Source: Ulva prolifera (taxonomy: Eukaryota > Chlorophyta > Ulvophyceae > Ulvales > Ulvaceae). From it: a stretch of 23,688 nucleotides of DNA. Within the stretch, counting starts at the first letter, position 1, and the number at the start of each line of letters is the position of its first letter. The stretch is from contig JALAAN010000031.1 of assembly GCA_023078555.1 (NCBI GenBank), positions 1 through 23,688 on the forward strand, written 5' to 3'. Made by a program: the position numbers and the translations under genes. The notes beneath the pieces were generated by a model. It did not search any database. It had not been told where the DNA came from and saw only the letters and a program-made list of their open reading frames with translations. Below are positions 19,352 through 23,688 of the stretch, one piece after another.

Positions 19352-22300
19352 TCATCGCGCGACGCTTAGTCGCGGGGGGAGGGGAGGCGGTGGAGGCGGA
19401 GGTGCAGGCGGGGGGCGGTGATTATGGGTACGATGTGGGCTGGGCAGCTCACACATGGGGGGGTGGGAGTGTGACGGGCCCGGCGGGGGGGGGAGCGTGG
19501 GCGTGTGCTGCGGGCGGTTGCCCACAGGCGTCGCCGCGGCATGCGGCGGCAGGGGCGGCGGCGGCGGGACGGTGTAATGGTGGTGAGCCGCGGCGTCAGC
19601 TGCGCGTCCGAGGAGCGGCCGCTGAGAGGGCGTGACAGCCGGGGGGAGGCGGCGGCAGGGGTGGCGGCGGGGGCGGCGGCTTCGGCTCACAGTAAGCGAG
19701 TGGAGACTGTGACCGATCCCGGTCGCGGTAAAGCATGGCGGCGCACCCTGGCCGCCGCGGTGGCAGCGGCGGTGGAGGCGGTGGCGCCTGGGGCCCCCCC
19801 GCCCCCGCAGTGCTGGGCACAGAGGGCGCGGCTGCAGTCCCTGCCCGCCGGAGAGCCGCCGGCAGCGGCGGAGGGGGCGGCGGTGGTGGGACGCCTGGCC
19901 GCCGCGGGGGCCCTGTGGCCGCCGCCGGCCGCCTGCCGCGTAGCCGGCCCGTCCCGCACGCCAGTCGTCGGCACAGAGACCTTCGCGTGCGCCTCGGCCT
20001 GCTCCGGCGTCACCGTGTCCGCCTCCGCCCGGGCCGCCTTGTCCGGGGAGCCCTTGGCCACGGGCTTGGCCTTCGCGGCACGCTCCTCCCGCGTCTTGCG
20101 CTCCTGCACGACGTCCACCCACGCATGACACTCCGGCGCCCCGCGGCCTCTGCGTCACTCCGCGGTGGCGCTTCTGGACCATGTGGGTCCACTCAAAGCA
20201 CCACTCAAAGCCCAGCATCGTGTGATGGTCCAGCCATCCGCCTCGGCTGCATTGGGATACAGCAAGTGGGAGGAGGGTGGGGAGCGCACATGGAACTCCT
20301 TGACGGCCTTGGCGTAGAGGTCGAAAGGAGGAGAAGGGAGAGGATGCGGCACGGGGTCGGCGCCTTCGTACTTCTCGCCGAATAGTCTATACCGGCCGCG
20401 CATCTCCGCCATCGTCTCGCCCCTCTTTCCTGCACCTCGTTCCACCGTTCTCCTCTTCTGCCCTCCAGGAACTCCCGCATCGTCGTGCGGAAGAACTCTG
20501 CGCCCTCGTCCTGCACACACACGGCGCCCGCGTCATGCGCCGAAATGCTACCGTGGCCTCATCCGCGCTGCCTTCCCGCCTGTCCTGCTCCCTCAGGATT
20601 GCAGCATGGCCTAAAAAATTCTCAGCGCAGGAAGCGGCGAGACATCACCCCGGCGTTCGGGGTGTTTACACAATGAGCTCGGGGTACCAGGTTAAGACGG
20701 CTCTCAGGGGGTGGCGCGAGCGCACCTGGGCGTCGCCGGCCTGCTGCTGGTGGACGTCGCTCGCGCACGCGGCCACGACCTGCTGCTTCGCCTCGGAGAT
20801 GCCCGTGCGCAGCTCCGCGAGGAGGGTGTCCACGGCGGTGACCTGCAGCCGCGCCGCGCGCTTCACCGGCGCCATCGTCTCCGGCAGCTCCAGGATGCCC
20901 TCCACCTGGTCGGCGGCCTGCTGGATGCAGAACTGCAGCAGCGACGTCTTGCGGTCCGTCGCCTTGATGTTCTCCAGCTTGAGCAGCAGCGACAGCTTGA
21001 ACCCCTGCACGCCACTCCTGCCTGTCTGCAGACCGCCGTCACCCTCACAAACAGCGCTACCCGCCTCTCCGACTTTGTCACAAGGGCACAGTCGGAGGAG
21101 AGGCGGGCAGCACGGCACACCAGAAACAACAGGAACACCGCACACCCCATTCCCTGTGTGCACACCCGCACCCCGGCCATGCGTGCGGGGCCGGGCCGTG
21201 TGCGGCATGCATTCGGGGGGCACGCACCTGTGCCGCGCCCTTCGTGGTGCCGCTGTTCATCTGGTTGCCGACGGCGAGGATGGTCTGCAGGAGGGCCTTG
21301 AAGGCAGCGCTGCTGCGCAGCGCGGCCGCCGCGGCGTCCATCAGGCCGACGAGGCTGCGGATCTGGGCGATGTTGGCGCCGAAGTTGCGCATGAAGAGCA
21401 CGCACCCGAGGCGCTCCGCGAGCTGCGGCACGTCCATCACGTGCATGAAGTACCTGCACACGGCACGCACGATCGAACCCGGCGGTACCGGCACCGTGGC
21501 GAAAGCACGGACACCGACGCGGCCGGCGCGCACCGTTCGCAGGCGCCGAGGGTGTTGGCGTCAGACTGGCCGCGGTAGCGCGGGTGCTTGCCGGCGAGGA
21601 ACTGGCGGATGTCGGTCGCCTCGTTGGCGGTCGGCACCGCGCGCTGCAGCACGCCGAGCGCGTCGGTGGAGAGGTGCTCGGTCTGCATGGTGGTGAGGGC
21701 GGCGCGGATGGCGGCGACGTCGAGGTGCACCCCGGAGAGCTCGATGCAGATGTTGTGCGCGCGGCGGCCCTCAATCAGGTGCACCTCCTCCGCCTTCTTC
21801 ACCACGTTCCTGCACGGCCGCAAGCACCCGTCACGATCCGCGGTATTGGCTGTTTGGACACGAACAGGCGCGCGACACTGCAGAGACACAGGCACAGATG
21901 AGGAGAGCAGGCAAACAGCGGTGTGTGTGTGTGTGGAGGAGGGCGGGGCCGCACTTGGTGCCGTTGTTGTCGAGGAGCTTGAACAGGCGCTCGAGCTCGG
22001 CGACGTCGAGCTGCGTGGACGCCGCGAGGTCGCGCCACACCATGCCATCCGCCTGCCGCACCGCGTCCCAGTGCAGCTGCTTCAGCCGCTTCTGCTGCGC
22101 GTTGCTCGGCTGCACGAGGCGCATGCCGCGGGGAGGCGGCGGCGGGGTCGGCGCGCCGCCGCCGGGCGTGGCAGCTTTGCCCTTTTTCGGTGGGGGTGGA
22201 GGTGGGGGCGGGGCCTTCGGGGCGGCTTTCTTCGGCGGGGGCGGTGGAGGAGGGGGTGGGGCAGGGGCAGGCTTCTTGGGAGGCGGAGGAGGAGGGGGCG

Positions 22301-23575
22301 GCGCGGGCGCCGGCTTCGGAGCAGGCTTCGGCGCCGGCATGTCGGCAAGGGCAGGCTTTACCTCTGCCGGTACCGCCGCCTTCGCAGGACCCTGAGTCAG
22401 CCCTAGCGCGCCGGGAAGCATTGCGGGCAGCGCCGCCGCGATCGCGGGCGCAGCGCCTGCGGCGGGTGTGGCCGCAGGGGTCTGCAGGCCCTTGAGCGCA
22501 GCCGCGAGCACAGCCGCCTTCTGCCGCGCGTTCGCCGACGGGTCGGAGGTGCCCGGCACCGCCGGCGCAGCAGGCAGCGATGCCCCGCCCTGCGCGTCCT
22601 GCTCCATCAGCGCCGCCAGCTCGACACCCCTGGGCATCATCTCCTTCACCAGCCGCACCAGCTCCGTCGGGCTCGTGGGTCCGGCAGTCTGGCCCACGCC
22701 GTCCGGGCCCGTCACGATCTCGGCCAGCCGGATGAGGTCGTCCAGCTCAACACCCTGCGGCAGCATCATCGCGACCTCCTCCTCCTCTGTGGCCGCAGCC
22801 GCGTGGCTCGCAGCCGCATCGAGCACATCCCCGTCCGCCTCCATCGCCGCGGGCTCGGCCCCGCGCGTCGGCCGGGAGAGGGAGTACATGTGCGACAACG
22901 CGTGCAGCGGCGCCGCGGCCGTCGCCGGCGTGAGCACCGGCTGCGCGTCCGCCTTCGGCCCCGCCGGGGTCGGGAAGTCGGGGCCGGGCGTTGCCGCCAT
23001 GCCGCCGAGGTCCGAGCCTGGCGTGTCCGAGGCGGAGCGGTCGCTGATGTCCGAGTCCTCCACTGCGAGCACGGCTGCGCCTTCCAGGTCGCCGTAGCGG
23101 TGCCGCTGCTGGCTGTGTTGTGCGGCGCCGCCAGCGTGGGCGTGCTGGTGGCGGGCACCTGCCTCTGCTGCCGGCAAGTGGCCGAGAGTGCCGGGCTGTT
23201 CCTCAGTGGGGATGCCACTCGAGGCGAAAGCCTGGTCAAACAGGCTGCCGTCTCCGTCGATGGACACGTGATCTACTGCCCAGCCGACAGCGGCGGCCCC
23301 TCCGCTGGCTGTGAAGCCAGCTGCGGCGAACGGCGCACCTGCTGCGGCACGGCCGTCCGGCAGCTGGGCTGCGCTGAGCGCCTCGCACGCGCGCAGCTCT
23401 GCGTTCGTCACAGCTGTGCCCCCCTCACCCGCTGACGCGGACGCCCTCTGCGAAGTTTGAGGGCGGGACTCAGCAGCGGCTTCGCCGCGGCGGCGCCCGC
23501 CTGGGGCAGAGGTCCCACCGGCACCTGCCTCTGCTGGGCACTTCGCCGCACACCGCCGCTGCTGGCTGGTGCGGC
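19352..23575 (-). CDS. Formin with FH1 and FH2 domains (actin nucleator); 5' end unresolved
   Basis: Formins nucleate and elongate unbranched actin filaments through a dimeric FH2 ring fed by profilin-actin bound to FH1. Exons: ~23575-21955, 21809-21534, 21453-21228, 21004-20726, 20510-20290, 20130-19747, 19621-19352. FH1 (about 22340-22125) has three tracts of 8-9 prolines separated by KK-Ala spacers, then a five-proline run. FH2 follows: 'KQLHWDAVRQADGMVWRDL', 'EEVHLIEGRRAHN', 'VPQLAERLGCVLFMRNF', 'TILAVGNQMNSGTTKG', 'GFKLSLLLKLENIKATD', 'FRTTMREFLEG', 'YRLFGEKYEG', and the helical end 'WVDVVQERKTREERAAK'. One frame change is needed near 20425-20455. The final exon would add a second proline-rich segment; without it the frame stops at 19687. 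The frame is open up to 23575 but has no ATG before 23000, so the true start is spliced or beyond the window. The N-terminal part is acidic and Ala-rich, with two 'P(Q/R)GVEL' repeats. Confidence 0.92.
21920..21935. repeat. (GT)n microsatellite in a formin intron
   Basis: About eight GT dinucleotides in the 145-nt intron 21810-21954; on the transcribed strand it reads as (AC)n. Confidence 0.8.
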
Positions 23576-23688
23576 GTCAGCAGCTGCGGCCTGCTCGCCC
23601 GCGTGCGGCTTCGCCGCAGCTGCACCTGAGCACTCGCTCGCTGTTTGCCCCCCCGCCAGAACCGGCGGCGGGCGCCGCACAGCGCGCT
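23576..23688 (-). other. Right edge upstream of the resolved formin frame
   Basis: A stop in the formin frame occurs at about 23576. Another minus frame is open from the edge to 23408 but has no ATG. Both are Ala/Pro/Arg-rich. This could be a 5' UTR, an intron or an upstream exon in another frame; the window does not decide. Confidence 0.4.

Noticed and set aside
21588..22406. Plus-strand Gly-rich frame opposite FH1
   Set aside because: Poly-Gly is the antisense reading of the formin proline tracts; the minus strand has an unambiguous FH1-FH2 arrangement.
22803..23435. Plus-strand frame with a hydrophobic, membrane-like stretch ('VAVAVPLLAVLCGAASVGVL')
   Set aside because: It is the complement of a His/Gln/Ala-rich part of the formin N-terminus; such complements look hydrophobic automatically.
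1..23688. tRNA, rRNA, CRISPR arrays, insertion sequences or transposon ends
   Set aside because: Read through on both strands; no cloverleaf with conserved T-arm, no spaced direct-repeat array, and no transposase- or integrase-like frame was found.

Overview
This window is nuclear DNA from a eukaryote, most likely a chlorophyte green alga. Overall GC is high. The genes are cut by short GT-AG introns (about 60-460 nt), mostly starting GTGCG and ending GCAG. The gene content is green-lineage in flavour: a GRV2/RME-8-type DnaJ protein with the plant-like 'PPPPSQ' end, an ArgJ with an apparent plastid transit peptide, and a plant-type S26-like protein lacking its catalytic dyad. There is no operon structure and I see no mobile element, CRISPR array, tRNA or rRNA. 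The exact genus cannot be read from the sequence.

Layout: (1) 162-7647, plus strand: the C-terminal ~1,800 residues of a DNAJC13/RME-8/GRV2 orthologue in nine exons; its 5' part lies off the left edge. (2) 8124-10578, minus: complete six-exon ArgJ (glutamate N-acetyltransferase), convergent with gene 1. (3) 10579-12918: lower-GC spacer with one weak CDS-like stretch. (4) 12919-14462, minus: four-exon ADPRM-type metallophosphatase. (5) 15369-16806, minus: four-exon short-chain dehydrogenase. (6) 17367-18655, plus, divergent from 5: four-exon IMP2/S26-like protein with Ala and Arg in place of the catalytic Ser and Lys. (7) 19352 to the right edge, minus: formin with FH1 and FH2 domains, 5' end not resolved.

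The genes are individual housekeeping or cell-biology functions (endosomal trafficking, arginine synthesis, nucleotide-diphosphate hydrolysis, actin assembly) and do not form a pathway. Exon borders below come from matching reading phase across each splice and agreement with family alignments known to me; they were not tested against transcripts. Points most worth a second look: the DPF-motif tail on RME-8, the catalytically dead S26 homologue, a possible second proline-rich segment after the formin FH2 domain, a cluster of apparent frameshifts in RME-8 exons 1-2, and the unusual GTGCG splice-donor consensus with TGCATGCA-type palindromes in many introns.
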